In this document: one piece after another, positions 1-11,364 of the stretch
How the letters are laid out: the number at the start of each line of letters is the position of its first letter
Numbering within the stretch: position 1 is the first letter of the stretch
Source of the DNA: Rhizomucor pusillus
Taxonomy: Eukaryota; Mucoromycota; Mucoromycetes; Mucorales; Lichtheimiaceae
Length of the DNA: 64,000 nucleotides
Assembly (NCBI GenBank): GCA_900175165.2
Contig: FWWN02000570.1
Span: 36,299 to 100,298, forward strand
Direction of reading: 5' to 3'
Notes under the pieces: model-generated
Told to the model about the DNA's origin: nothing
What the model saw: only the letters and a program-made list of their open reading frames with translations
Databases searched by the model: none
Program-made: the position numbers and the translations under genes

Positions 1-557
1 CTGAACCTATGGGCCGTAGTCCAGACGATGATATTCAAGACACCACCATCCCTGACCATCTGCCAGTACAGATGGCACTAGCTCCAGAGCAAAAACCGTA
101 TTCGCATACCCATGTTATTCGACGGCAAGACATGCAAAGCGAGCAAGACAGACACGCCCACAATCTTTCAAAACACAGCTTATCTCCAGAGCAGCTTGGA
201 GTCGTAGGCTACGTCAAGGACGTGGCAGGATTCGTCAAGGATGCGGTGCAGGAAGCTAAAGACAAGCGATGTCGCAGCATTTCGCAAACGTCAGAGCAAC
301 ACGAAGCGGATATTACGACGCAGCAGCAGCAGCAGCCGGCGGCAATTCACTCTATACAGCAAGCAAACGAGACACTTGGCACGTCTCCTCCTTCTGATAG
401 AAGTAGATCGCCTCTCGCAGAAGTCGTAACAGGACTATTTCCTGGACTCGATCCAAACGCACACGGATGTACCCACGCCGACGAAATAAGGCACCAGCTA
501 CCGCATCCTGGAAGCAGCAGCAGTCCCCCAGATAATCCCAATGCACTGCATCGTTAA
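1..557 (+). CDS. 3' end of an unidentified gene (partial)
   Basis: An open frame from the left edge to the TAA at 555-557 encodes at least 180 residues. It is rich in Gln, Ser, Pro and His, with a short Gln run near residue 107. One helical stretch (residues about 62-82) resembles an amphipathic helix (GYVKDVAGFVKDAVQEAKDK). The Met at position 9 may be internal, since the gene probably starts outside the window. I recognise no domain. It converges with MHF1, whose stop lies only 19 bp downstream. That it is coding is inferred from length, composition and the lack of a better frame; function is unknown. Confidence 0.5.
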   Translation, partial: EPMGRSPDDDIQDTTIPDHLPVQMALAPEQKPYSHTHVIRRQDMQSEQDRHAHNLSKHSLSPEQLGVVGYVKDVAGFVKDAVQEAKDKRCRSISQTSEQHEADITTQQQQQPAAIHSIQQANETLGTSPPSDRSRSPLAEVVTGLFPGLDPNAHGCTHADEIRHQLPHPGSSSSPPDNPNALHR

Positions 558-575
558 TAAAAAATGTATGTACTT

Positions 576-1296
576 TTATTGCTGCCGTCGTCTTCTGCCA
601 TCTCCTCCTCCACGACCGTGTTCTCGAGAAATCTGCTCTGCGGTTTCGCAAATAAGCTGGTGCTAAAAGAAGATGCTGGTTTAGATTTTGACAGACATAT
701 CGTACGTTGTTGAATTATTCTCACCAGACTATTGTTGCGCCGAGCCAGTAACTGCATCCCATCATTCAGCGATTTGTGAAACATCAAACTCCATCTTTAG
801 CTGGTTACCTTTACGTCTTCAACGTTGATCACAGAACGTTTGCTGTTATGTCTGTTGTCCGAATGGATTAAAGCTATGTGGAATCTCGACTTGTCATGTA
901 ATAAACACATACTTTGCGAAAGCTTCTAGATCGGTGGCCATGGATTCTATGTTATGTAGAACTGATTAATTTCTTGCCGATTCATGCAGTGCGACCTACA
1001 AACCAATCTGTTTGTAGACAACATCCGCCAAGGACGCAACAAAGTCCTGCGTCAAGGTCTTGCCAATGGTATCGGCTAAATCGTCGTAGTGGTTCAATAT
1101 ATACACATGTCAAAACAAAAGGGAACAGGAATTTGTCTTTACCTTCGTGTTGCGCGATCTGTTCCACCGAGTACCAGATCGCCGTCCTTAGATTCTGCTC
1201 AAGATTTGGGCTTCATTAAAAACCTTTCTCTCGCTAGTCGCTCTGCAAGCGTTTATTTGCTACCTGAATCTCCTGCTCCCGTGCATCGTCTTCCAT
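576..1296 (-). CDS. MHF1: MHF1/CENP-S histone-fold protein
   Basis: Seven exons (1296-1264, 1194-1143, 1075-1004, 946-913, 842-809, 751-725, 662-576) join into a protein of 112 residues, close to the usual CENP-S length. The spliced product carries the family's histone fold: an AIWYSVEQI helix, a helix with LTQDFVASLADVVYKQIE, then ATDLEAFA, INVEDVKLLARRNNSL and a basic Arg-rich tail. In other eukaryotes CENP-S (MHF1, Mhf1) pairs with CENP-X, binds branched DNA with the FANCM/Mph1 helicase and also sits at kinetochores. The start is divergent from TELO2, 104 bp between the two ATGs. Exon sizes of 27-87 nt explain why no long open frame is visible. The identity rests on remembered family motifs, mainly the LLARRxNSL segment. 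Confidence 0.88.
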
Positions 1297-1400
1297 GTCA
1301 GCGCCTTGGATAAGTTGAGACAGCGCGAAACTGTTCAGCACTTTTTTCGAGAATATATCGCGAGATAGGTCCGCTTACGTCCAGACACTGTTGATTTCTT
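1297..1400. promoter_or_regulatory. bidirectional promoter between MHF1 and TELO2
   Basis: Only 104 bp separate the two divergent start codons, so both 5' leaders and the shared promoter must lie here or overlap the first exons. No clear TATA box is seen. The region is mildly AT-rich around 1340-1365 (TTTTTTCGAGAATATATCGCG). A shared promoter is inferred from spacing alone. Confidence 0.5.
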
Positions 1401-4400
1401 ATGCGCGATCAGATTACACATTTACGATCGCTAGACGAGGCCGTCAAGGCAGAGAATAATCCGAGTCTAGACGCCGTAACAGCAGTGCTTGACGAACCAT
1501 TGCAATGGATCTTTAACGATTCGCAAAGTACAAGCAGTCAAGAGTTGGTCAGGAGCCCAGCGTGGAAGCACCACCTCTATGTACTTTTACGGCACGTGGT
1601 ACCGGATTGGATCGTAGTGTTTGGCAGCCATACATCCCGTCAGTTAGCACTCGAGACTACAGTGCTCGGCTACTCTAAAGAACGACCAATAAATAACAAG
1701 AGCTTGACATGCGCAATGGCGCAAACCAGTTTATCCGTCCTACTCGAATGTATCGGCACAGAAAGGGGTGCACCACCTGAAGCCATCTCGATATATATCC
1801 ATCTGTTGAAACGGCTCACCTCGCAGCCGCTCTTTGGATTATACATGCACGAACCGCCAATGGATATCAGATATTTTTGCTCAGTGCTGTGCTCTATTCC
1901 TGCACGCTTGGCGAACACGTTTGCGTTCGAGCAAAGTGTCAAAGAAGACTGGTATTACGAAAAGTAAGCTGGATAATAACCTTTTTTACGCAGGGTAGTA
2001 TATATTCACATATACGCGGATCGAAGAAATTATTATGCCAACTTGTCTCGATCAGTATGTCAAGAAATTATAAAGAGCGTTGAGGAGGAAAGCAAGCTAT
2101 TGCAAAAGCAGGTCAACTTTGTCGGAGAACTTTTGGCCAAGATAGCTCGACAAGGATACGCATGTAAGATTACCTTGAATATCCTCCTACACCGACTGCG
2201 GCAACTCATCCAAAACAAACGTAGCCAAGTGTGTGGAATCGATATATCCTATCCTTATCGCACAATATCACAAACAACCAAAATCAATCGATACCCTCTC
2301 CAATCTCTGGTTCTCTATCTGGACATGCGTTGAAAAGACTGCAGGTCCTGACAAGATTCTAGCTGCGGCTCTGCAATACACTGCTGGACAATTGAATAAT
2401 ATCGAACATCGTAACCTATCCCCGCAGATCAAAAGAAAAGCGGTAGACCTATCCAATTTTCTCTTTGGTACGAGTGTAACTAGTGAGAAACGCCAACGGG
2501 TCGACCAATTCCTGTCTTTGGCTCTGTTCAAACTATCAAAATCGCTGTCATCCACCGTGACTAGTATGCGAATAGCAATAACGGCTGCGCTGCATGCTTT
2601 GGGCATTCAAAAACTTGACGGCGATGAACGATACAGCTTATCCGCTGCGGCCGAGAATATGATTTATACCTTCTCAAAAAATCTCTGTAATCATTGGATA
2701 GAGCCATTTTTCATCTCACACTGCAGCTATTACGAACAACAAAGTAAACCTATTGTTCCTTCTTTTCGTATTTCCGCTTGTTAAAGTGTACTGAAACTAA
2801 TGATTCACTACTAGATATCACCGCTGGACTGCTGCTATGCATTGCGTATCTGTCCAAAGACCGTTTGCAAGAACTCATAAGTGTAACGCCGATCTTCCAG
2901 GGTATCCAGCTTTGGTTAGATAGCGGCGACGCTAGTTCAGCAAAAATTGGTGTAGTAAGTTGTAACGCGAACTCCTTTCATATACGCGCACTTTTATCTA
3001 AAATTTGCCTTCTTATCGATGGAAGTCTGTTGCCGAAAGCATGTCTTTTATAGTCGATGAGGAAGAAAAACGTTTAAATACTGGATTCTTGGATCCGGAT
3101 ACGGATGAACAATACTTTGAATTGAAGAAATTGATCCAGATCCAGGATGCACTGGTGGAAGGTAAAGCGTTATTATCTTGACTAGCAAACCCATTCTTAT
3201 TGTTTTCATATGCAGCGACGCTTCCGGACGGCGAATCTGAGCCTGTTGTGGAGGAAGTTGAAACAAGCGAAGATGAAGAAGAAGAGAAACCGTTGGATCC
3301 AGATATGGTGATAAACGTTGAAGAACTTGGTAGGAAGTAAACACCAAGTTGGCGACAAGAGCATGGTCTATTCATTCCTGTATCACTGTTAGGATCCGAC
3401 AGTGACTCTGAAGATTCGGATCTTGAGCCTTATCCTATGGAAGACGAATCTGATCCAGAGGATAGCAAATACGGAGACGGTTCTAAACCTCGAAAGAAGC
3501 GATTAAAGGAGCCTGTGTATGTTGTTATTTCTATTAACACGCCGTCCGTCGCCGCAGGCTTACATACCTTCCTTGTTGCTAGATATGTCCTTGATTTGAT
3601 GTCCTATTTGAAGGACAGGGAAGATCCCGTCAAGTTGGAACTCGCATTGAACGCAGCCGAGAATCTCATTCGTCGCAAAACTGGGGTTGGATACGATCTT
3701 GGTAAGGATTTTCCCCTTTTGAAAAGCGATCTACATGTATATACTGAACTGTTCTCTCAGAGGAAGCTGCGATTCCTTTGGCTGATAGTCTCATTTCATT
3801 TGACAATTCTTACGATATCAAGGACGCAGATCAAAGAAGACAAAATGCGCTGGCCGCTCTTATGGTAGCAGTACCGCGGACTGTGACAGGGTAAGCCAGG
3901 GATATGCGAAAGATCTATGCTCGATATCAACGTAACTTGTTTAGGCATATTATTGACAGCTTTTACGACCGGAATACGCCGACGGGAACGAAGCAGCTGA
4001 TTCTATCATCCATCATATTTGCAGTGCGCGAGCTGGCTGGCATCGAAGAGAGGAAAGAAGAGATGGTACTAAACTTTCTGGCTTGTGCTTTGTTGTAGCA
4101 GTTCATGCTCTAATATCGTTGTTCTCAAGGAACCTACACAAGATGTCCCAAGTACCGAATTTGAAAAACTGTCCATTGAGCCTCAACAGCAGCAGCGAGT
4201 CGGCAAAGTCCGTGTGTTCTCACGTCAGATGGAAATTGAACGAAAACGACGTGAGCAGATGCGATCAAACAAGTTGAGCGGATTGGCAGGTCCAGTCTTT
4301 TTCTTCCCGCTACTGGTAGGATGGTGGGAAGGCGCGCAAGGACTTTTAAAGTACGGGCTCATGTTCATATTCTTCGAAATTGTTGATACTGATATGTTAT

Positions 4401-4914
4401 CTTCTCCTATCTAGGAGATGGATGGCGCAGGATAACATGCTGGCAGAGAGGTTTATCATGACCTTGAATGTAATCATGCAATGCTCAAGTAAGAAGATAG
4501 TATTAAGTTGCCTGCCCCAATGTGTTGCAACATTGACGATCTCCCACTCCCACAGCCAATATACCCGATAAGCGTCGGATCGTCAAGGAATATTTCGAGT
4601 TTGCTTTACCTCTGCGATACGCCAAATTGCCACGACCGACTATCCGCGCTGTACTTTTGGGCTTCAACGTTGCGCTCAATGTATGCTACAAGGGCCAAGA
4701 AACTATCCTGCTGGACGATTACATGCATGAATTGACGGCTCTGAAAAGCTGGCTTGATGGTAAGAACATCGCTGTGACATTCTTTTTCCTGTCTAATGCT
4801 AACTCGATGCAAAATCACACAGAGATCATGGAGCTTGTCGGCGAAGATGATTTGAAACACCTGGCGATCGGCCTACTGATGCGTCTAGTAGATATATCAA
4901 AGTTATCCAGATGA
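1401..4914 (+). CDS. TEL2: TELO2/Tel2, TTT-complex scaffold for PIKK kinases
   Basis: Fourteen exons (1401-1963, 1994-2163, 2225-2743, 2815-2954, 3026-3161, 3216-3329, 3393-3516, 3583-3701, 3761-3890, 3945-4065, 4130-4350, 4415-4488, 4556-4759, 4823-4914) give 908 residues, the expected Tel2 size. Recognisable parts are the N-terminal block with FCSVLCSIPARLAN, FVGELLAKIARQG, an acidic linker, and the conserved C-terminal Tel2 domain with SDSEDSDLEPYPMEDES followed by YVLDLMSYLKDREDP and NAAENLIRRK. Tel2 works with Tti1 and Tti2 and HSP90 to fold and stabilise ATM, ATR, mTOR and DNA-PKcs-type kinases. The first intron is only 30 nt by this model, which is short, so that junction is the weakest. 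The gene ends 40 bp from the convergent F-box gene. Confidence 0.9.
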
Positions 4915-4954
4915 CATGGATTAAAAAAAGAGTCAAATGTTGTTGTCTTAAATT

Positions 4955-6365
4955 TTAAAGAGCAATATTTTGTATATTCAAGTTCCTTTTTGGATATATG
5001 CTATGTATGGTATGACATTTGTTGATATCGAGGGAAAAATGACGAGACTCGTTAGAATTATTGTTGGCTTGATCGAGTAAACGCAGTGCAACTGTGAGAT
5101 CGTATGCTACACCGAGACACAATTCCGTGATCCGCGGCAAGTGTTTCAAGAGGTGCAAAACAATGCTTGGTGACAAATCAGGTTCCAGCCCACTGACATT
5201 CAGCATCTCCAAAGCACACATATCAAGATCGACTGTGCCGTCCACGAGGGGCCGAAACGCGTTGTCTGTCAGCAGACGGCACCCGGATACATCCAGATGC
5301 TTGAGTTTGGAGCAATTGCATAGGAACAACTAGATGTATATGAGTTGGTTAGACCGTTGAAGAGAGAGATAGAGTATCCCTTTTCAGTGGACAACAACAA
5401 CAATGCCAGTAACAACCTACCTGCACAGTTGCATCTGTGACGCATGACTGGTACACGAGCAGCAAGGTTTCGAGACAAGCGCATTGCCGTGCAATGTGTT
5501 CAAAGCCTTGCACGGATACAGAATTGCATTCGCTCATATCCAAGTGCGTCAAGCTATGCGCGGCGGCCAGAGCGAGGTCGTACATTGGCGCTGCGCTGAG
5601 ATTAGCGACATCGCGCATGCGCACCCTTGTGAGTCGTATTTTCTGCTGCTGCTTGAGCGCATGAAAAAAGTTTACAATGTGATCATGATCGAGACTATCG
5701 GAATGTTCGAGTCCGAGATCTGACAGTTTTGGGCAACTTTGAATCGCTTCCATGATGCGTCCGTTAATGTTGGTAAGCCGGATACAGCTCAAACTTTGTC
5801 TGTGCCTCGCAATCACGGCTGCGAGTGCATCGTGATCGATTTTGCCGCAGCCATACAGGACTAGCGTCTGCAGCCGGTTGGCCTCCATAAAGAGCAGCGG
5901 TCGGATCGCCTCGGTTGATAAGCAGTAACAATGGGAAAGGTCGACGTGTCGGAGACGAGGACTTGCTGCAATGATCTGTTGCACTGCATGATCCTGCGCC
6001 GCTGCATAAGAGAATTCTAGCCGTACAAGCTTCGGAAACGAAAATACTTGGAAAAACGAACGCTCAAACGGTGTAATCTCCTTGTCGCGAGGACACCATC
6101 GAAATGCCGATACTAAATGTCGATAATCGCAATATATTTCCCCGCGTTTGCTGCCATAACGACCTTCCAGCGTGCCTCTCAGTTTACGCAGGGTCATATG
6201 CGATTGTGGGCAAAGCGTCTTCCATATCCGTCGAGTTGCTACATCAAACCAGACCCTACAAGTGCACGCCGCATTCAGTAGATCTTGATCGTCTATGAAA
6301 TCGCACACAAGCCGGGCAATCTCCGGTAACAGGAGCGGATTCCTCTCCAGCGACACGATCGACAT
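4955..6365 (-). CDS. F-box / leucine-rich-repeat protein
   Basis: Two exons (6365-5421 and 5329-4955) encode 439 residues. The N-terminus (about residues 8-50) is an F-box-like segment, LPEIARLVCDFIDDQDLLNAA followed by a conserved CRVWFDVATRRIWKTL. The rest is a series of leucine-rich repeats of the AMN1/Skp2 type, such as RHVDLSHCYCLSTEAIRPL, LTHLDMSECNSVSVQGF and LKHLDVSGCRLLTDNAF. Such proteins normally act as substrate receptors in SCF ubiquitin ligases. Fungal F-box/LRR proteins are numerous and no orthologue or substrate can be named. It is convergent with TELO2, with 40 bp between stops. Confidence 0.82.
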
Positions 6366-6584
6366 TAGATTAAAGCAAGAAGAGAGGTTGGTGCTCCACG
6401 AGTGCTGTTTTGGTATTCGGCAACCTCAATGTGGTTTATTTCAATGATACAGAGAGGTTAGTCTTTCCTTTTTCTTTTCTGTGTGGATGCGTATGACGGG
6501 GGAAAGCGAGAGAGAATGAGAAAAAAGAGAGAGATAGCGACAGAGAAAAAAGGAAAAAGCAAAGAGCTTGTGCTACCTTTCTAC

Positions 6585-8745
6585 TTAAAGGTTGATGATT
6601 TTGCTCCTGATGATTATATAGGTTAGTCACTATGCAAGTAATCGTGCATTTCATGATAAATACCTGTATTCCTCAATATTTTCATGTGTCAGTATAACTA
6701 TCGATATTTGTATACAGTTAGAGAGCTGCATCGTGCATGGTTGCATGTCAGTTTGGCACTAACCAAGATCACGTTTTGTCAATGGCTTCTTTGTTAACGG
6801 GCAAATATTTTTCTTCCCTTCCCAGTTTGTAAGACATCGCACCCAGCTGTCGTAGCTGTTTTTTATCAACAGCTTAGTAACATTGATTGCTGGATAGATA
6901 AAGGTTGTTCTGTACTCACCCCATCACGTGGCCATATTTGGATATTGCTGGTTTCACGACTTCGTCGAGTGTGATAGGGTCAATGAAACCAGGAAGCGGG
7001 TTATCGTCCATTTCTTCACTGTCTGCATCCTCTTGGTTTGTATCATCGTTGTTGCCGCTGCTACCCTCTCCGGTCTCCATCAATCGTGAACGCGTACGTC
7101 GGGTGGTTCTTGTGCTCATAGTGTAAGTGCCAGAATCATCGTTGTAATCCTCATAGTCGTCTGAATCGTCGTCGTCGCTGTCCCAGTTTCGAGTTCTTCT
7201 CTTTCTCTTTTTACTCTTTTTATCGACTGCCGGCGATGCTCTACTTCTAGACCTTGACGAGGAAGGGATGCCAGATGCTCTTCCGGTGCCATGCTTGCTG
7301 TGTGTTCTGAAAGTTTTCTCCACCTGTCCGTCGGCAGTCTTCTTGTCAAAGAGATAATGTGCCTTTCCTTTCTCATCCAGCACATAGTTAGGATCATTAA
7401 TTTCGCCAGTTTCCACTAGCAGTCGATAAAAGTTGGAGCATTGATAGCCAACGCGTCCTGGAATTTTCATGGCAAAAATGCCCCACTGGCCGTTAGCACC
7501 CACTTCCTCCAGACGTTTGAAGAATAGTTTCCGTTCTTCTTCCGACCACTGTCCTTTGCGCTGTACTTCACCAGGCGCGTTGAAGCGGTAATAGTAGCTG
7601 TTTGGATTTTGATCGATCATTTGATATGCACGGATACGGGCCTGAGACCATCCTTCAAAGGCCTTTTCAGGGTCAACTTGGTTTTCTTGCACTTGTTTGA
7701 GTGCATCATCGAGAGCTAGACGTCCTCCCATACGGTATTGCCTATTCAGAATGTGAGATAAAGACGTCTTCAAAGTTGTCAAGTTGATCGCCGTGCGTAC
7801 TTTTTAGCGGTATCATTGGTAGTCTTTTTCAGTGTTTCAGAACGCTTCTTTAACAACTGCTCATATGCAGCTTGTTGCTCGGCACTCATCATATTGTCTA
7901 TCAAGACAAGCTCATTTAGAAACCATGCATCTTAAGGCTTGTTATCCATTTTAGCTTACGTCTTGTTTCGACTTCTGGAGCATGCTTGGTGGCAATAATC
8001 TTTCGGATGCCAAGCACGTATCCAGGCTGTGTCAAACGAACGATGACTTCGTCCTAGCAGTGCCGCGTTTAAGCGGTCAAGAAGAATCGATTGAATTGCT
8101 GATAATATTTCCTTTTACCTCGTCGTTTTCACAGTCAACAAGCATTTCGTCAATCTCTTCCGTAGTTAAGTAATCAAACATGCCCTTAATCTTTTTGTAT
8201 TTACGAGCCTTGTCTCTGCGTTCAAATTCGGCAAATTGCCGCTGCTGAAGAGCGACACGTTTTTGAATGATATCCATATCTGCTTCGGTAACTTCTTCGC
8301 TAAAGACATTTTCCTTTCGCACGGTTTCGATCTCTTCACTGGATCAGCGGTTAGACATTACATCGCACTTTGCCGAGTTTGATATGGACTTACGTTTCCA
8401 TGCTAGAGAGTTTCCAAAAGTCTCCTTCAGTTTCGTTGTTGTCTTCTTCAACAGGTTTGAGGTTACGAAGCTTTTCCTGGTAAAAAGAAGGAGAGTTGAA
8501 GTTATATGTCTTTCAAAGCAGGTTTTTGTGTACGTACAAGAATGGGTCTGATTTGAATGCATGCTGGAACTTCCACGTTACGCCAAATGGAGGCATCGCG
8601 TTTGCGCGCGGTTGTGGCAATGTCTGATTTCTCTCAGCATAAAACAGAGGATATTGCACTGGGACAAGGGTACAGTACCTTCTTTGAAGAATTTTGAGAC
8701 TAGTTTTTCCACTTCTGGAGTCGATTGCTTTTTAGCGCGAACCAT
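6585..8745 (-). CDS. SANT-domain protein with C-terminal U-box/RING-like domain
   Basis: Ten exons (8745-8679, 8623-8538, 8476-8394, 8338-8119, 8053-7960, 7897-7801, 7741-6920, 6855-6764, 6697-6664, 6606-6585) give about 538 residues. A basic N-terminus is followed by a charged helical region (FAEFERRDKARKYKKIKG, then TTEEIDEMLVDCEND), and a SANT/Myb-like repeat with W-SEEERKLFFKRLEEVG and WGIFAMKIPGRVGYQCSNFY. A Lys/Arg and Ser/Asp-rich linker with a likely nuclear signal comes next. The last 75 residues read DPITLDEVVKPAISKYGHVMGYDSW and CPLTKKPLTKRDLVILT, which resembles a U-box or SP-RING fold with few zinc ligands. A nuclear chromatin or ubiquitin/SUMO ligase role is inference; I know similar uncharacterised fungal proteins but no named member. 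The last coding exon is 22 nt. Confidence 0.75.
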
Positions 8746-8981
8746 GATTCTGGGCAGGAGAAGAAAATGAAGAAGCTGGAACAAGTGTCCTGAAAAAATG
8801 CGACAGGCACGTCTGGCGACGAATTTTCAGACGCGTCTGATGGCGCGCCTGCAATCGATGCAGCTGACACATACGCCGTCTCTGACCTGGACGGCATAGC
8901 CAACTGCGTAAGTTTCGATATACAATATCAAATTTGAAAGAGGCACGTAAAATTATGTCAAAGTAAAAGTAAAATATGAGT

Positions 8982-10017
8982 TTATTCGGGCGTTTTTGTG
9001 AGGGCTATAGCACTGTAGTTAGTCTGGTCAGGGTCGAGTGCCATATACTGCTTCATGACTTTAGCAGCTCCCTTTGCATACTGTTAATCAACTGTAAGAG
9101 AATACATTTGAAGCCAGCACACTTGCCTCTACAAGGTCTGTACACTTTCCGTGGTTGATAGGGAATACTTTGCGGCCATCCAGTTCATAAAGGTGGTTAT
9201 CAGCCACGATAAAGGTAATAAAGTGCAGGTCCACATCCTCGTTGATATCTGGTACGTGAGTTTGACCGTCTTGCGCGCATGTCTGATGGATCTGTGCTAA
9301 CTCTGTAGAGTTCTCTAACACTACTGCTCGTTCCTCAGGTGACAAATCTCGAGCTTCTTCAATTATCCTTTTGAACAATCCGGGACCTTTTTTTCGATTC
9401 ACCTTTCAGTTGAAGGTGTTCCTCCTCCTTGTCATTGCCTATATGTTGCTTACCAACAATATCTTCATTGTTTGCTAGCGAGTGCAAAAGCGCAATCATG
9501 CCGCACGCATTCTCGACCGTTTGCTCAAAGAATATCACATCAGGACTCAAGCTTTGCTCGAGCTTGGTCAATCGGGCCTCTTCTTCCTCCTTAAACTTTT
9601 CATAGTTGGGCGTAAGCGGGAAAAGGAATATGATGGCGCGCACCGGACGAGGAATCATGGCCAGCAGCTCTGGCTCAAAGCCTGATTGATAAACACGCAT
9701 TGTTAATTTTTCCATCAAATACACACACTCTAATTATTCTACATGTATAGTTTACCGTAAACATCCGTGTAGCTGTATGACGGGTCTACACCGTTGGCGT
9801 GTACGATCTTGTCAAAGGATCGGTGAGTTCGCATGCAACGTTATCCGGCTGCATAAACTAGACACGTACTTTGTTCCACACCTGCAATGTCTCTGTTAGT
9901 ATAGAGAAGCACAGGCGCCTGCTAGAGGTATTCGACATTTACCTCTGGATTACCTTCAAGAGGAAGCCATCTAATGTGCTTGTGCTTAATCACGTCGTCG
10001 CTTTGGTCGTCTTCCAT
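8982..10017 (-). CDS. ubiquitin C-terminal hydrolase, UCHL3 type (peptidase C12)
   Basis: The start (MEDDQSDDVIKHKHIRWLPLEGNPE) and later exons match UCHL3 along its length: GVDPSYSYTDVYG, ELLAMIPRPVRAIIFLFPLT, the catalytic-cysteine segment FFEQTVENACGMIALLHSLA, the catalytic histidine in VDLHFITFIVADNHLYELDGRK, then FPINHG and the C-terminal SAIALT. Family enzymes remove small adducts from ubiquitin and Nedd8 C-termini. The histidine is present in DLHFI and the aspartate in YELDGR, so an active enzyme is expected. Two odd gene-structure features: exon 2 is a 12-nt microexon (9881-9870, VWNK), and the last intron, near 9130-9070, is best read with a GC donor (GAG then GCAAGT). The gene lies in tandem upstream of the SANT gene. 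Confidence 0.9.
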
Positions 10018-10293
10018 TCTCAAACAAAGAGTTGAAGGTAAGCCGCGGGTCTCAAAACGTCACTTTGGTTTAAGCGCTTATTCGGAGTTTCGTTGTCATC
10101 CTGGTTAGAAAAATGGATTGCGAGGTCTAGAAAAAGTGCACAAAACCCAATGTCAAGCAAGTATGGTGTAATAATTACAGGATTTATTGAGATACAGGTG
10201 GAATATTTATAATGCATGTATGAATGAGGAATAGAAGCGAAAAGGAGGGACATGACTTTTACATTGTAGTATTACCGCGGCACTGCTGCTTTT

Positions 10294-10831
10294 TCAAACT
10301 TTTTCGGGTATCGAGGTGGTAAGAAGCTGGTCCACCATTCTCTCGTCGCGATCAAGGACAAAATCTAGTGCATAGCCAGTGCACCAGAGAACTACGGAAA
10401 CCGCCAGGGCAAGGTAGAACAGCGCGCCGCTAGTCACAGCGGGATTGTTGGCGAAAACGGATTTCTTTTGGCCACCGTGACCTGACTGTTGTTGTTGATG
10501 ACCACCGCCGGATGATGAGGAGCTGCTGCTTGCTTGGTATCCACCGGCACTTGCGCTAGCTTGACTGTTTCCATCATGTTGTCTTGGGACGAAACGATGC
10601 ATGTTTGTGGATTGCCGGATATCGAACTATTGTTTTCTTTTTGTGTGAGCCAACAGACAAATCTTCTAAAAATGGTAAAATGGAAAGTACTTTGTTCTTG
10701 TATTCTTCCTGAACTAGCGCATCAAAGCCTTGAATAATAGTGTCTCTACGTGTTAACAGGGTAGCAAGCGTTGCCTTGACGGTGCAAACGATGAAGATAA
10801 TAGCGGCTAGTACAATATATGGGTATCGCAT
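10294..10831 (-). CDS. small membrane protein with two hydrophobic helices
   Basis: Two exons, approximately 10831-10688 and 10638-10294, joined by a short GT-AG intron, give about 160 residues. An N-terminal hydrophobic helix (MRYPYIVLAAIIFIVCTVKA) is followed by a short polar region. A Ser/Gly/Gln/His low-complexity stretch and a second helix near the C-terminus (GALFYLALAVSVVLWCTGYAL) come after. It could be an endomembrane protein with both ends on the same side. I do not recognise the family. The splice junction phase is consistent, but an alternative acceptor nearby is possible. Confidence 0.55.
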
Positions 10832-11364
10832 GGCTCCTTTCTTTTGTGTGTGTGTATATGTGTGGACAACGGATGTAGTTGTCAAGGGATATGATGATCG
10901 ACGGATGCCCGGAAACATTCCAAGATCATGTTCCGTATTTATATTATCAGGATCTACCCGCCCGCCGACCGCTTAACAGATCCGCAAAAGAAAGAAAATT
11001 CCACACTTGATCAAGATATAGCGGACACCAACAAGCTACAACCCAAAAGCATAAAAAAGATTTCATCAGTCAGACAAAAACAGAAATCGCCATTCACAGC
11101 TCAAGCAACGCAAGTTGCAAAGCTTTCATTCTTTATTCGATGTACTTGCTTCAGCCACGATCGCGTAGTACCATCCCTTGCTGCAAATTTTCCTAGAAAG
11201 GTGAAATCATACAAAAGGCTTTTATTATTTTTCTTTCTGTCCACTGATTGAGATCTGTTCAAACCCAGGAAAAACAAGGTCCAGGTGTATTTTTTTTCTC
11301 CACCCACTTTTATCAGATCCGCTGCGGATATCTGATGACCTTAAGAGAGCAAAATAAAAAATTA
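10832..11364. other. intergenic stretch, tandem minus-strand genes
   Basis: This 533-bp gap between the small membrane protein and the Ssd1-type gene should hold the promoter of the former and the 3' UTR of the latter. A (TG)n-like run near 10846-10864 and several AT-rich tracts are seen. No gene is supported. Confidence 0.5.

Noticed and set aside
6436..6654. Minus-strand frame with Phe/Ser/Leu runs
   Set aside because: It is a low-complexity pyrimidine/purine tract between genes and overlaps the true last exon of the SANT gene in another frame.
8780..8980. Protein-like frames on both strands between the SANT and UCHL3 genes
   Set aside because: Too short, no family match, and the interval is needed for the SANT promoter and UCHL3 3' UTR.
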